NCBI GenBank assembly: GCA_963825405.1
Contig: CAWGTB010000011.1
Coordinates: 62,001 to 126,000 of the forward strand
Source of the DNA: JACPNO01 sp963825405
Lineage (GTDB): Bacteria; Acidobacteriota; Terriglobia; Bryobacterales; Bryobacteraceae
Direction: 5' to 3'
Length of the DNA stretch: 64,000 nucleotides
Translations under genes and position numbers: made by a program
In this document: positions 28,820 to 37,505 of the stretch, one piece after another
Layout: each line of letters begins with the position of its first letter
How positions within the stretch are numbered: position 1 is the stretch's first letter
Notes under the pieces: generated by a model
What the model saw: the letters and a program-made list of their open reading frames with translations, nothing else
The model's database searches: none
What the model was told of the DNA's origin: nothing

Positions 28820-30882
28820 ACTTCCTCCGGATTGAGGCGCGACATCACGAACGGCGCCTCGCGCACGTCCGACTCGCGGGTGCCGCGCAGGATTCCGGTC
28901 CACAAGCGAACTGAATCGATCAGAATTACCGCGACCAGCAGCATGAAAATGCCGCACAGCGCCGCATCCAGGTTAGCGTTGAAAATCAGGGTGCGGGTTT
29001 GAGCCGTCTGGGCAGCCGTCAGCGCTCCCGACCGCAGCGAGGCTTCGAGAACCTCGACCTGCGCCAGGAATCCAATGCGCGGCACGGGCGAGAATATCTT
29101 CTGATACGCGGCGGTGAAGGTCACCGTCATCAGCCAGATCAGCGGCACGCAGGTGATCCACATGAATTTGGCGCGGTACATCTTGATCAGAATCGTGGTG
29201 GACACCGCCAGCGCGATGGTCGCCAGCAACTGGTTGGCGATGCCGAACAGCGGCCACAGTGAATTGACGCCGCCTAGAGGATCGCGTACGCCCTGATACA
29301 GAAAATATCCCCACGCCAGCACGATGAGCGCGCTGCCCACCAGAACGCCTGGCATCCAACTGGTGCGTCCTAACGGCTTGTGGAACTGGCCCGCCAAATC
29401 CTGCAGCATGAAACGGCCTACACGGGTCCCGGCGCAAATGATGGTCAGAATGAACAGCGCCTCAAACATGATGGCGAAGTGGTACCAGAACGCCAGAATG
29501 GCCTGGCCGCCGCCGCTCTGGGCGAAGATGTGCGCCATGCCGAGCGCAAGCGAAGGCGCGCCGCCCACACGATAGAACAACGTCGTCTCACCCACGTTGT
29601 GGGCCAGGGTTTCCATCTCGGCCACGGTCAGCGGGAAGCCCCAGCTGTTGATGGTCGCGACCGCGGCAGCGGGCGTCGCACCTACCACGCCGGCCGGCGA
29701 GTTGACGGCAAAGTAAATTCCCGGTTGCAGGACGCAGGCTGCGATCATAGCCATAATCGCCACAAAGCTTTCGAGCAGCATCGATCCGTAACCTACCGGA
29801 AGCACGTGCCCCTCGCGCGCCAGCATCTTGGGCGTGGTGCCGGACGAGATCAGCGAGTGAAAGCCGGAAATCGCGCCGCAGGCAATGGTGATAAAGCAGA
29901 AGGGGAAAATCTTGCCGGCGAGCACGGGGCCGGTGCCATCGACGAAGCGGGAGAAAGCCGGCATCTGCAATTCAGGCCGCGCGAAAAGAATGCCCACGCC
30001 GAGCATCAGCACGACACCCAGCTTGATGAACGTGCTCAGGTAATCGCGCGGGGCCAGGAATAGCCACACCGGCAGCGCGCTGGCAAAAAATCCGTAGATG
30101 ATGACGGAGATGGCGAGAGTCATCGCCGAAAGCGTGAACCACGGTGCCCAGGTCGGCGACTGCGCAACCCACTGCCCGCCGAAGATGCTGGCCATCACCA
30201 GAACAAAACCGATCGCCGAAATCTCCAGCACTTTGCCCGGCCGCCAGTAACGCAGATAGAGTCCCATGAAAAATGCGATAGGCATGGTGGCGGCGATGGT
30301 GAACGTCCCCCAGGGGCTGCCAGTCAGTGCGTTGACCACTACCAGCCCGACAACCGCCAGCAGAATGATCATGATCAGCAGCACGGTAATCACCGCTACG
30401 AAGCCGCCTACTTTTCCGATCTCTTCGCGCGCCATCTGCCCCAGACCCTTGCCGTCGCGCCGCAGAGACGCGAACAATACGACGAAGTCTTGCACCGCCC
30501 CGCCCACCACCGCGCCAATAATGATCCACAGCGTGCCCGGCAGATAACCGAATTGCGCCGCAAGCACCGGCCCCACCAGCGGACCCGGCCCGGCAATGGC
30601 CGCGAAATGGTGACCGAAGACTATCCACTTGTTGGTGGGCTCGAAATCATGGCCGTCGCGCAGTCGTTCGGCGGGCGTGGCGCGCTCGTCGTCCAGCGCC
30701 ATCACGCGCGCGGCGATGAACTTGCCATAGAAACGGTAGCCCAGCACATAAGTGCAGGAGGCCGCCAGCACCAGCCAGATGCTGTTGATGTGCTCGCCGC
30801 GGTTGAGCGCGATCCCGGCGAGAAAGAAGGCCGCGGCCACAGCCAGCACGGCCCAAAGAATGTATCCCAGAATTTTTTTCAT
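28816..30882 (-). CDS. cstA: Carbon starvation protein CstA (pyruvate/peptide transporter family)
   Basis: A 688-residue inner-membrane transporter with about 16-18 helices. Early signatures are CTYVLGYRFYGKFIAARVMALDD and PTNKWIVFGHHFAAIAGPGPLVGP. GAISGFHSLISSGTTPKML follows, and a C-terminal domain carries the final helices. CstA-family proteins import pyruvate or peptides, often under carbon limitation. It forms an operon with the downstream YbdD-like gene. No LytS/LytTR-type regulator is adjacent. Confidence 0.93.
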   Translation of the reverse strand: MKKILGYILWAVLAVAAAFFLAGIALNRGEHINSIWLVLAASCTYVLGYRFYGKFIAARVMALDDERATPAERLRDGHDFEPTNKWIVFGHHFAAIAGPGPLVGPVLAAQFGYLPGTLWIIIGAVVGGAVQDFVVLFASLRRDGKGLGQMAREEIGKVGGFVAVITVLLIMIILLAVVGLVVVNALTGSPWGTFTIAATMPIAFFMGLYLRYWRPGKVLEISAIGFVLVMASIFGGQWVAQSPTWAPWFTLSAMTLAISVIIYGFFASALPVWLFLAPRDYLSTFIKLGVVLMLGVGILFARPELQMPAFSRFVDGTGPVLAGKIFPFCFITIACGAISGFHSLISSGTTPKMLAREGHVLPVGYGSMLLESFVAIMAMIAACVLQPGIYFAVNSPAGVVGATPAAAVATINSWGFPLTVAEMETLAHNVGETTLFYRVGGAPSLALGMAHIFAQSGGGQAILAFWYHFAIMFEALFILTIICAGTRVGRFMLQDLAGQFHKPLGRTSWMPGVLVGSALIVLAWGYFLYQGVRDPLGGVNSLWPLFGIANQLLATIALAVSTTILIKMYRAKFMWITCVPLIWLMTVTFTAAYQKIFSPVPRIGFLAQVEVLEASLRSGALTAAQTAQTRTLIFNANLDAALCGIFMLLVAVILIDSVRLWTGILRGTRESDVREAPFVMSRLNPEEV

Positions 30883-30889
30883 ACGGTTC

Positions 30890-31669
30890 TTAGAATTTTT
30901 TCAAACCGCGCAGCATGGACCGCGTGGTCCCGCCGCTCGGTAAAGGTACGTCGTGAATCGGATTCCAATTATCGTCTACCGTGCCGATGTAGCGCGCGTC
31001 GCGCCGGTTGCCGCCCATCAGTATAACGATGTAACCGTGCGGCTTGTACCAAAGGCCGCGGTATTGTATCTCGCCGGTTTCGGATTGCCAGCGGTCGGCG
31101 GACGGCGCACCCATCTTGCGCAGCACCGAAAAATAATCGTCATCGCGACCCAGCTGCAAGTAGTCCTGATCGCTCGCGCTATAGCGAATACGGGGCCGTG
31201 GAATGCCGTCGCGCAATACCGTAATCGCGACCAGGCTGGCCACGATGCCGATGGCAACGGTCACCAGAATCAGCCGGCCGATGCGCGAGTCCGTACTCGA
31301 TTCCAGGCGAATGCCAACCACCGGCGCCGGAGCTTCGAGCGGCCGCTGCGCCGTGCGCATCGTATCGCCCACTGCGATCGGCATTTCGATCACGCGGCGC
31401 TGATACGGCCAAACCGCGCCCATGCGGAACTCCAGTTCTTTCACCAACCCGACGATGACCACCGGATCTTCAATGCGCGAAATCTCTCCCAGGAAGCGCC
31501 GCGGAATCCAGATTTCCTGCGCCGTGCGCGAGTTCACCACCAGCAGTTCGGACCAGGTCGCGCGCCTGAAAAACCATTCGTTGTGCTCGATATTTACGAT
31601 GGGCGGATAGAACGAGAATGGCCGGTTTCCCAGATGATCCAGCAGCGTCGGGATGGGTGGCATCGACAT
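30890..31669 (-). CDS. Uncharacterised single-pass membrane protein
   Basis: A 259-residue protein that I do not recognise. The N-terminal ~130 residues are soluble and beta-rich (FFRRATWSELLVVNSRTAQEIWIPRRFLG). One membrane helix (about 136-155, LILVTVAIGIVASLVAITVL) follows. The C-terminal exported part contains GRDDDYFSVLRKMGAPSADR and ends basic (SMLRGLKKF). It lies 7 bases upstream of cstA on the same strand and may be transcribed with it. A sorting or assembly role is possible, but nothing in the sequence establishes one. Confidence 0.6.
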   Translation of the reverse strand: MSMPPIPTLLDHLGNRPFSFYPPIVNIEHNEWFFRRATWSELLVVNSRTAQEIWIPRRFLGEISRIEDPVVIVGLVKELEFRMGAVWPYQRRVIEMPIAVGDTMRTAQRPLEAPAPVVGIRLESSTDSRIGRLILVTVAIGIVASLVAITVLRDGIPRPRIRYSASDQDYLQLGRDDDYFSVLRKMGAPSADRWQSETGEIQYRGLWYKPHGYIVILMGGNRRDARYIGTVDDNWNPIHDVPLPSGGTTRSMLRGLKKF

Positions 31670-31687
31670 GGCCGCTTACATGATAGC

Positions 31688-32089
31688 TCAGTCAATCTCG
31701 AGCGTTTGCAGGATTTCGGCGGCCCCCGCGGCGTCCACGCGCACGGCCGCACCCATCACGCCCGCCGGGCTCTCGCGCTGATCGAATGCCTGGAACAACG
31801 CCATCTTGGCAATGGCGTACCGCTCGGTGGAATTGAGCTCGCGGCCGTGCTCGCGCTGCCAGGATTCCACGACGTCTTCCGGCACCAGCACGGAGACCGG
31901 GGTCGAAGTCTTGCGGTCGGCGGAAACATCGAACACAAATTCGATGCCGCGCTCCGGACGCGTGGGTCGCTGCCCCTCGTAGTAGTACTGATAGACGTAA
32001 CCGCTCTGCGCGGAATAAGTTTTTTGACGGCGCACGGGTGGAGCGCCGGTCAACGCTGCGGGTTTGCTGGAGAACCATTTACTGAACAT
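31688..32089 (-). CDS. Uncharacterised small cytoplasmic protein
   Basis: A 133-residue protein without signal peptide or membrane helix. It begins with a basic segment (MFSKWFSSKP), then SGYVYQYYYEGQRPTRPERGIEFVFDVS and VSVLVPEDVVESWQREHGRELNSTERYAIAKMALFQAF. The compact alpha/beta pattern suggests a single folded domain, but I do not recognise the family. It precedes the 30890-31669 gene by 18 bases on the same strand, so the two probably form one unit with cstA. Confidence 0.6.
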   Translation of the reverse strand: MFSKWFSSKPAALTGAPPVRRQKTYSAQSGYVYQYYYEGQRPTRPERGIEFVFDVSADRKTSTPVSVLVPEDVVESWQREHGRELNSTERYAIAKMALFQAFDQRESPAGVMGAAVRVDAAGAAEILQTLEID

Positions 32090-32101
32090 TGCAGTCAGGA
32101 C

Positions 32102-32207
32102 GGGCGGGTTTGAAACCCGCCCCTACGTCCGGCATCACGATACGACCATTGCCGACAGGATGGGTGCCGCGCGCGATTACTTGTAGGGGCGGGTTTCAAA
32201 CCCGCCC
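32102..32207. repeat. Paired REP-like palindromes in inverted orientation
   Basis: Two copies of one 21-bp palindrome (arms GGGCGGGTTT and AAACCCGCCC around a single base) lie at 32102-32122 and 32187-32207. Each carries a CCTAC/GTAGG tail pointing inward, making a perfect 25-bp inverted repeat that bounds a 106-bp element. The arrangement resembles REP doublets mobilised by RAYT-type transposases, although no such transposase is in the window. A third copy lies at 45398-45418. It is located upstream of the 31688-32089 gene and 345 bases from mqnD. Confidence 0.7.
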
Positions 32208-32552
32208 TCTCTCATTATGATCGGGTATTTTAGGGATTGACAACCGTGTCCAGCGGACGCAGAATACCTGTGGAATCGGAAATTGAATTTCCTCCGATCG
32301 GCAGGAGGTGTCAATAGAACCGGACCAGGGAGAGGGCGGTCAGCCTTCGCTCCGCAGTCAGGAAGTGAGAGAGTAACGACCGGCCGGACACTGCGCGGTG
32401 AGAAGCAACAGCTACCGCGCGTTTCGCGCGAGTGCGCGTACCAGATGGCTGGCAACGAAACTCTCGAGACCGCGGGCGAGAACACTGACCGCCCTTTTCG
32501 TTTCTGCGCCCTCCTCGCTCGTGTGTGATACTGGAGAGGTTCCCCTCTTCGT
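32208..32552. other. Gene-poor intergenic stretch with a weak inverted repeat
   Basis: No convincing gene is present in these 345 bases; short frames on both strands have no recognisable domain. An 11-bp perfect inverted repeat, AGGGCGGTCAG at 32333-32343 and CTGACCGCCCT at 32485-32495, spans 163 bases and may mark another small repeat element. The leader of mqnD must lie at the right end, but I see no clear promoter boxes. Confidence 0.4.
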
Positions 32553-33395
32553 ATGACATCGTCTCCCCAGGAAATTGTTAGCGCCCACAGCCCGGATTCC
32601 GATGATGCATTCATGTTTTACGGGCTGGCGACTCGCAAGATTCGCTCGCCCAAAGTGACCTTCCGGCACGTGCTGGAAGACATTGAATCGCTCAATCGCA
32701 AAGCGGTGGAAGGGCTGTACGATCTCTCGGCGATTTCCTATCACGCTTATCCGTATGTGGCCGATAAATACGTGCTGATGGCCAGCGGCTCGAGCATTGG
32801 CGATGGCTACGGCCCCATGCTGATCGCCGCCCATCCCATGGAGCCCGAAGACATCAAGGGCAAGCGCATCGCCGTTCCCGGCAAGCTCACCAGCGCTTAC
32901 CTGGCGCTCAAAATCATCGAAGCGGATTTCGAACCGGTGGTCACGCCCTTCGACAAGATTCCGGAAGCGGTGGAAGAAGGCGCGGCCGAGTTGGGCCTCA
33001 TCATCCATGAAGCGCAGCTCACGTATTCGCGCAAAGGCTTTCACAAGGTGCTGGATCTCGGCCGGTGGTGGAAGACCAAATACGATCTGCCGCTGCCGCT
33101 GGGCGGCAACGTCCTGCTGCGGTCGCTTTCGCCCGAGATTCAAAGCGAGTGCTGCCGCATGATGCGCGAAAGCATTCAATACGCACTGGACAATCGCGAG
33201 GAAGCGCTGTCCTACGCGCTGCAGTTCGCCCGCGATATGGACACGCGCCTGGCGGATAAATTCGTCGGCATGTACGTCAATCACTACACGCTCGATTGCG
33301 GCGACGTCATCCCAGTGGCCGCGCAAAAGCTGCTGGACCTGGGCTACGAAGCCGGCCTGATTCCGCATCGCGTCACCGTTGAGTTCGTCCGCTAG
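32553..33395 (+). CDS. mqnD: 1,4-dihydroxy-6-naphthoate synthase, futalosine pathway
   Basis: A 280-residue periplasmic-binding-protein-fold enzyme. It opens with IVSAHSPDSDDAFMFYGLATRKI. Further motifs are YDLSAISYHAYPYVADKYVLM, IHEAQLTYSRKGFHKVLDLG and WWKTKYDLPLPLGGNVLLRS. These mark MqnD, which makes 1,4-dihydroxy-6-naphthoate from cyclic dehypoxanthinyl futalosine for menaquinone synthesis. The length and start are normal. No other mqn gene is in the window, so the pathway is dispersed. Confidence 0.88.
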   Translation: MTSSPQEIVSAHSPDSDDAFMFYGLATRKIRSPKVTFRHVLEDIESLNRKAVEGLYDLSAISYHAYPYVADKYVLMASGSSIGDGYGPMLIAAHPMEPEDIKGKRIAVPGKLTSAYLALKIIEADFEPVVTPFDKIPEAVEEGAAELGLIIHEAQLTYSRKGFHKVLDLGRWWKTKYDLPLPLGGNVLLRSLSPEIQSECCRMMRESIQYALDNREEALSYALQFARDMDTRLADKFVGMYVNHYTLDCGDVIPVAAQKLLDLGYEAGLIPHRVTVEFVR

Positions 33396-33416
33396 CACGC
33401 GTGCTACCTTGAAAAT

Positions 33417-34688
33417 ATGCGTGTTGTGCGTCTGTCCGCCATTTTTGCCCTGCTGCTCGCTGTCGCTATCGCGGAAGTGCCGATGCGGCCGAAGGACGTC
33501 CGCAATCTTGCCAAACAAGGTTCGAGCGCGATTCCGCAGTTGCAGGAGCTGCTGAAAAATCCGGACCTCGAAATCCGCGTGGAAGCCGTCAAGGCCATCG
33601 TGGAGATTGGAGGCAAGGACAGCATCACGCCCCTCGTTCTGGCCACCGCTGACAACGATGCCGAGATGCAAATTCGCGCCGCCGATGGCTTGGTGAATTT
33701 TTATCTGCCCGGCTACGTCCGCACCGGTTTGAGCGCGTCAATCCGCCGGGTGGGCACCAGCATCAAAGGCAAGTTCACCGACGTCAACGACCAGATGATC
33801 GACTCCTTTGTCCAGGTGCGGCCGGACGTGATCGAATCGCTGGGTAAACTGGCGCGCAACGGCGCGAGCCTGGAATCGCGGGCGAATGCTGCCCGAGCGA
33901 TTGGCATTCTCCGCGGGCGCGCCGCGGTGGACGATCTGGTGGCCGCTATCCGCTCCAAGAACAGCGAAGTCATCTACGAATGCCTGATCGCGCTGCAAAA
34001 AATCCGCGATGATTCGGCGGCCCCCAAGATTGCGTTCCTGCTGCACGATCTTGACGAAAAAGTGCAAATCGCCGCCATCGAAACCACCGGCTTGCTGCTG
34101 AACAAGGACTCCATCCCCGACCTGATGGACGCCATCCGTAGGGCCAAAAACAACAAGGTACGCCGCGCCGCGCTCACCGCCATCGCCATGCTTCCCGTGG
34201 AGGGCAATCGGGAAACGTACGCGCGCTATCTGAACGACAAGGATGAAGGCATGCGCGCCGCCGCGGCGGAAGGATACGCCCGCCTGCACAATCCAGCGGA
34301 TTTGGCGGCGATCGAAACTGTGTACAAGGATGAAGAGAAGCGCGCTCCCCGGCTTGCACAGGCCTTTGCGCTCGTAGCTTTGGGACAACACGAGCTTTCC
34401 GAACTCAGCCCGCTGCAACTGCTCATCAACACGCTGAACTCGAGCGCGTATCACGGCGTGGCGTTCGCTTATCTGGTGGAAACGTCGCGCGATCCGGCCG
34501 TGCGGGCGCTGCTCTACCAGAGCCTCGCGAATGCGACCAAGGACGAGAAAATCCAGCTCGCCGGAGTATTAGCGCGCAGCGGGGATCAGGAAAGCGTGCC
34601 GTATCTGGAAAAACTCAGCCACGACGCCGACGACCAGGTAGCGCAGGAGGGTTTGCGAGCCCTGCGTGCATTGCGGGCCCGCCTGTAG
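33417..34688 (+). CDS. Secreted HEAT-repeat protein
   Basis: A 423-residue protein with an N-terminal signal peptide (VRLSAIFALLLAVAIA) and about ten HEAT-like helical repeats, for example IPQLQELLKNPDLEIRVEAVKAIVEIG and IPDLMDAIRRAKNNKVRRAALTAIAML. HEAT solenoids form protein-binding scaffolds. No enzymatic motif is visible. It lies 21 bases after mqnD on the same strand; the role of the pairing is unclear. Confidence 0.78.
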   Translation: MRVVRLSAIFALLLAVAIAEVPMRPKDVRNLAKQGSSAIPQLQELLKNPDLEIRVEAVKAIVEIGGKDSITPLVLATADNDAEMQIRAADGLVNFYLPGYVRTGLSASIRRVGTSIKGKFTDVNDQMIDSFVQVRPDVIESLGKLARNGASLESRANAARAIGILRGRAAVDDLVAAIRSKNSEVIYECLIALQKIRDDSAAPKIAFLLHDLDEKVQIAAIETTGLLLNKDSIPDLMDAIRRAKNNKVRRAALTAIAMLPVEGNRETYARYLNDKDEGMRAAAAEGYARLHNPADLAAIETVYKDEEKRAPRLAQAFALVALGQHELSELSPLQLLINTLNSSAYHGVAFAYLVETSRDPAVRALLYQSLANATKDEKIQLAGVLARSGDQESVPYLEKLSHDADDQVAQEGLRALRALRARL

Positions 34689-34692
34689 AAAA

Positions 34693-34902
34693 CTACTTCG
34701 CCTTCTTCTGCTTCTGTTGGCCGACGCGGATTTTGAAGGTCGCCTGCTTGGCTTCCTGCCACGCCTTGTGATCGTGCCGGGCTACGGCGTCAGTCAGGTA
34801 CGCGTCGACATTGGCGTCCTTAGGCAGCACGGCCATCAACGTGAAAGCTTCATTGCAGGTCGGGCAAAAGGGCCGGAACCGCTTAACATTCGGAAGTCCC
34901 AT
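34693..34902 (-). CDS. Small CxxC protein, function unknown
   Basis: A 69-residue protein with a single CPTC motif near residue 13 (FRPFCPTCNEAFTLMAVLP) and a strongly basic tail (GQQKQKKAK). One CxxC could be half a zinc site completed on dimerisation or a redox pair. It is convergent with the HEAT-repeat gene (4-base gap). A purine-rich region precedes the ATG, but the 104-bp hairpin repeat lies directly upstream, so its promoter is not obvious. Confidence 0.5.
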   Translation of the reverse strand: MGLPNVKRFRPFCPTCNEAFTLMAVLPKDANVDAYLTDAVARHDHKAWQEAKQATFKIRVGQQKQKKAK

Positions 34903-34923
34903 AACTCATCCATGATAACAAAA

Positions 34924-35027
34924 AACAAGCATTTTCTCGCAGAGACGCAGAGTACACAGAGAACCCCTAACAATTTTTTCGTTTGTTTTTCTCTGCGTTC
35001 TCTGCGTCTCTGCGAGAAATGTGTTGT
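34924..35027. repeat. Long imperfect hairpin repeat (CTCGCAGAGACGCAGAG family)
   Basis: The left arm 34924-34962 and the right arm 34989-35027 are inverted repeats around a 26-base centre. The core CTCGCAGAGACGCAGAG is identical in both arms and the flanks match at most positions. Both strands carry the same kind of sequence. I recall this motif as a widespread intergenic repeat in several phyla, but I cannot verify that here. It has no coding potential of its own and may act as a terminator for the ADP-ribosylglycohydrolase-like gene. Confidence 0.6.
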
Positions 35028-35033
35028 TGTTTT

Positions 35034-36588
35034 TTACCTGAAAACAATCAGGTCGTCGATATTGACATCGCTTCCCGTTGACCCGGTATAGGTTTCCCCG
35101 CGCACCACCAGCCGCACTTCGTGATGCGCGTTTTTCAGCCCGAACGTGTGCCATACCGATTCGCCGGTCTTGATGTTGCTCTCATCGGGATAGACGTCGA
35201 CGGTGCGATCCAGCTTGCCGTCCAGATATATATCGGCTTTGCCGCCGCTCGCCAGATAAGCGCCGGTGATGATGACGCCGGTGCCGTCAAAAGCAATCGC
35301 CGCTTCAGCGCCTTTAACCGCGGAAGTCCTGCCGGGCGCGTCTTTGCGGACGCTCCAGTTGCCCTTCCAATTCCAGCGGCTGTCGGTTGACGCGATGCGC
35401 TCGACCGGCGATCCGTAGTCATCCCACAGTTCCATCTCGGCGGCTTTCGGCGCCTGCACTTTGACCTGCAGCCGGTCGCCCTCCAGCTTGCCGCCGTTGC
35501 GCTTCACCAGTTCAATCGCGCGCTTCTGCGTGCTGTCGACAATCGTGTGGAATGAAAAATCCGTGTAGTTGAATTTGGTGTCCGCGAGCTTGGGGATGCC
35601 GCATCTTCCACTGCTCGGGGATCTTTTTGTAGCCCAGCATGACGCCCAGGATGCCGCAGGCGTTGGACGGATTGCAGTCCGAATCCTGCCCGGAGCGCGT
35701 GGCAATCTCGAGCGTCTTCCAGAAATCGCCCTTGCCGTAAAGCAGTCCCAGCGCGATGTATCCGCCGTTCAGCTTGGCATCGATATTGAACGGCTTGAGC
35801 GCGCCTTCCGGGCAGGGCTCGCGTTTGTCCCATTTGTCGTTGAGCAGGTGCCAGACTTTGCGCCAGTCGTCGGGATATTGTTTGGACCACGCCAGCACAT
35901 CCGCAATCAGCAGCGCGTACGGGCTGCGCGGCGGCATGCACGCCAGGCCCGCTTCCACCACTTTGCGCACGTCGGTCTCGAAAAAAGCCGCGGCGTACAT
36001 GCCTGAGACGAACATGCCGCCGTAGATGCCGTCGCCGTAGTTCATCACGCGGCCGGCGCGCAGGCACAATTCGTTCGACGCTTGCGGCAGTCCCGGCGCC
36101 ATCAGGCCGATGAAGTCGCTCTCGATCTGGAAATCGATGTCGTTGGCGTGCGCGTTGTACTTCGGGCTGCCGCTGAGAGCCGGCTGTGACGCCGCGTTTC
36201 AAGCGCGCGGCGCGCCCCCAGGTTGGCGTGCCAGAGCTGATATTTGGCATCGCGAAACATGGCGCCGAAATCGTCGGTGGTGGCGTCGAGACCCTTGACG
36301 TCCAGCACTTTGGCGAACGTCATGTCGACGTACAGGTCGTCCTGATCGATGGCGTTGGAGACGCTGTCGATGTTCCATTTCGGCAGCGTCGCCTTCATTG
36401 ATCTGCTGGCGGAAACGGAATTCGGTGGGCGCGCCGAAGCTGACGCCGATCATCTGTCCCGCCCAGCCGCCTTCGATCTTGTCGTGCAGATCCGCAACCG
36501 TGATTTCGCGAATGCCGCCCGATTTTTGGCCGGAGGAAGCAATCAGGAACAGCGGTAACAGCAAAAGCGCGCGACGCATAGCGAACAT
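35034..36588 (-). CDS. Secreted ADP-ribosylglycohydrolase-family protein with C-terminal beta module, four frame changes
   Basis: About 516 residues after repair. A signal peptide (MRRALLLLPLFLIASSG) is followed by an ADP-ribosylglycohydrolase-like helical domain: GGWAGQMIGVSFGAPTEF, then QDDLYVDMTFAKVLD, NAHANDIDFQIESDFIGLM and the metal motif GQDSDCNPSNACGILGVMLG. The last ~130 residues form a beta-sandwich-like module (SVWHTFGLKNAHHEVRLVV) suggestive of carbohydrate binding. The frame changes near 36400, 36215, 36195 and 35595, each like one extra base, and the family order is preserved throughout. An exported member implies a substrate outside the cytoplasm, not protein ADP-ribosylation repair. 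Confidence 0.75.
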
Positions 36589-36605
36589 CGTATCACTGGA
36601 TTACC

Positions 36606-37464
36606 CTACAGAATGCTGCGCAGCGCCGGCGCCAGTTCCGGAAACGTAAACTTGAATCCGGCGGCCTCAGCGGCTTTGGGCAGCACACGCTGGCTGCCTA
36701 GCAAAATTTCCGACATCTCGCCAAACATCAGCTTGAGTGCAAATGCCGGAGCCGGAAACAGCGCAGGCCGATGCAGTGCCGCTGCCAGTTCGCGAGTGAA
36801 CGCCGTATTCCTGAGCGGGTTCGGCGCCGTGCCATTCAACGGGCCTGAAACGGTTTTCTGAATCGCGTGGAGGATCATCCCAACCAGATCGTCCACGATG
36901 AATCCAGGACATCCACTGCCGCCCCGAGCCCAGCCGTCCGCCCACAAAAGCCTTGAACGGCGGCAGCATTTTCTGCAGCGCGCCGCCATCGGCGCCGAGA
37001 ACGATGCCTGTTCGCAGCCTCACCACGCGAATGCCTAATGCTTCGGCGAGGCTGGCCTGCTTCTCCCATTCGCGGCACAGATCGGCGAGAAATCCTGTGC
37101 CCACCGGCGACATCTCGGTGATCACCTCATCGCCGCGATCCCCATAGATGCCTATGGCAGAGGCGCAAACCAGCACCGCAGGCCGTCGCGAAAGCGTAGA
37201 GAGCGCCGTCACCAGATTGCGCGTGCCTTGCAAACGGCTGCCGGCAATTTTTTTCTTGGCTTCAGCCGTCCAGCGCTGAGCGACGGGCTCGCCTGCCAGA
37301 TGCACGACGGCGTCGGCGTTTTCCAGAGCCTCCGCGGGCGGCTCACCAGCCAGCGTGTCCCAATCCGCCCGGCGCAGCGCGCGAACCGTGTGGCCCTGTT
37401 GAGTCAGCGCAGCGACCAGCCGCCCGCCGATAAATCCCGAAGCGCCGGTTACGGTGACGTTCAT
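36606..37464 (-). CDS. TIGR01777-family NAD-dependent epimerase (SDR39U1/YfcH-like), one frame change
   Basis: About 285 residues after repair. The N-terminal Rossmann motif TGASGFIGGRLVAAL and VVHLAGEPVAQRW place it in the extended SDR family TIGR01777. SAIGIYGDRGDEVITE holds the catalytic tyrosine region. A DUF1731-like tail (LLGSQRVLPKAAEAAGFKF) closes the protein. Near 36905 one extra base changes the frame between WMSWIH and VDDLVGMILHAI. Physiological substrates are unknown. It lies 18 bases upstream of the ADP-ribosylglycohydrolase-like gene on the same strand. Confidence 0.85.
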
Positions 37465-37474
37465 TGGTGTACCA

Positions 37475-37494
37475 ATTGTAGTAAAAGCTACAAT
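37475..37494. promoter_or_regulatory. Inverted repeat in a 41-bp divergent promoter region
   Basis: ATTGTAG (37475-37481) and CTACAAT (37488-37494) are perfect 7-bp arms with a 6-bp spacer. They lie in the very short gap between the divergent TIGR01777 epimerase and radical SAM genes, where a shared operator would be expected. No regulator is known. Confidence 0.35.
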
Positions 37495-37505
37495 GAAGCA
37501 TCGGA

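Noticed and set aside
28643..28957. A 104-residue protein starting inside cstA
   Set aside because: Only the last 58 residues match the YbdD-like family, and ATG 28819 overlaps the cstA stop as expected for coupling; the upstream part is the cstA shadow frame.
32412..33671. A 419-codon minus-strand frame across mqnD
   Set aside because: No domain or export signal; the plus-strand mqnD has conserved motifs along its whole length.
34906..35154. An 82-codon minus-strand frame through the hairpin repeat
   Set aside because: It translates the repeat arms (LAETQ/RLCEK-like peptides) and part of the neighbouring gene in the wrong frame.
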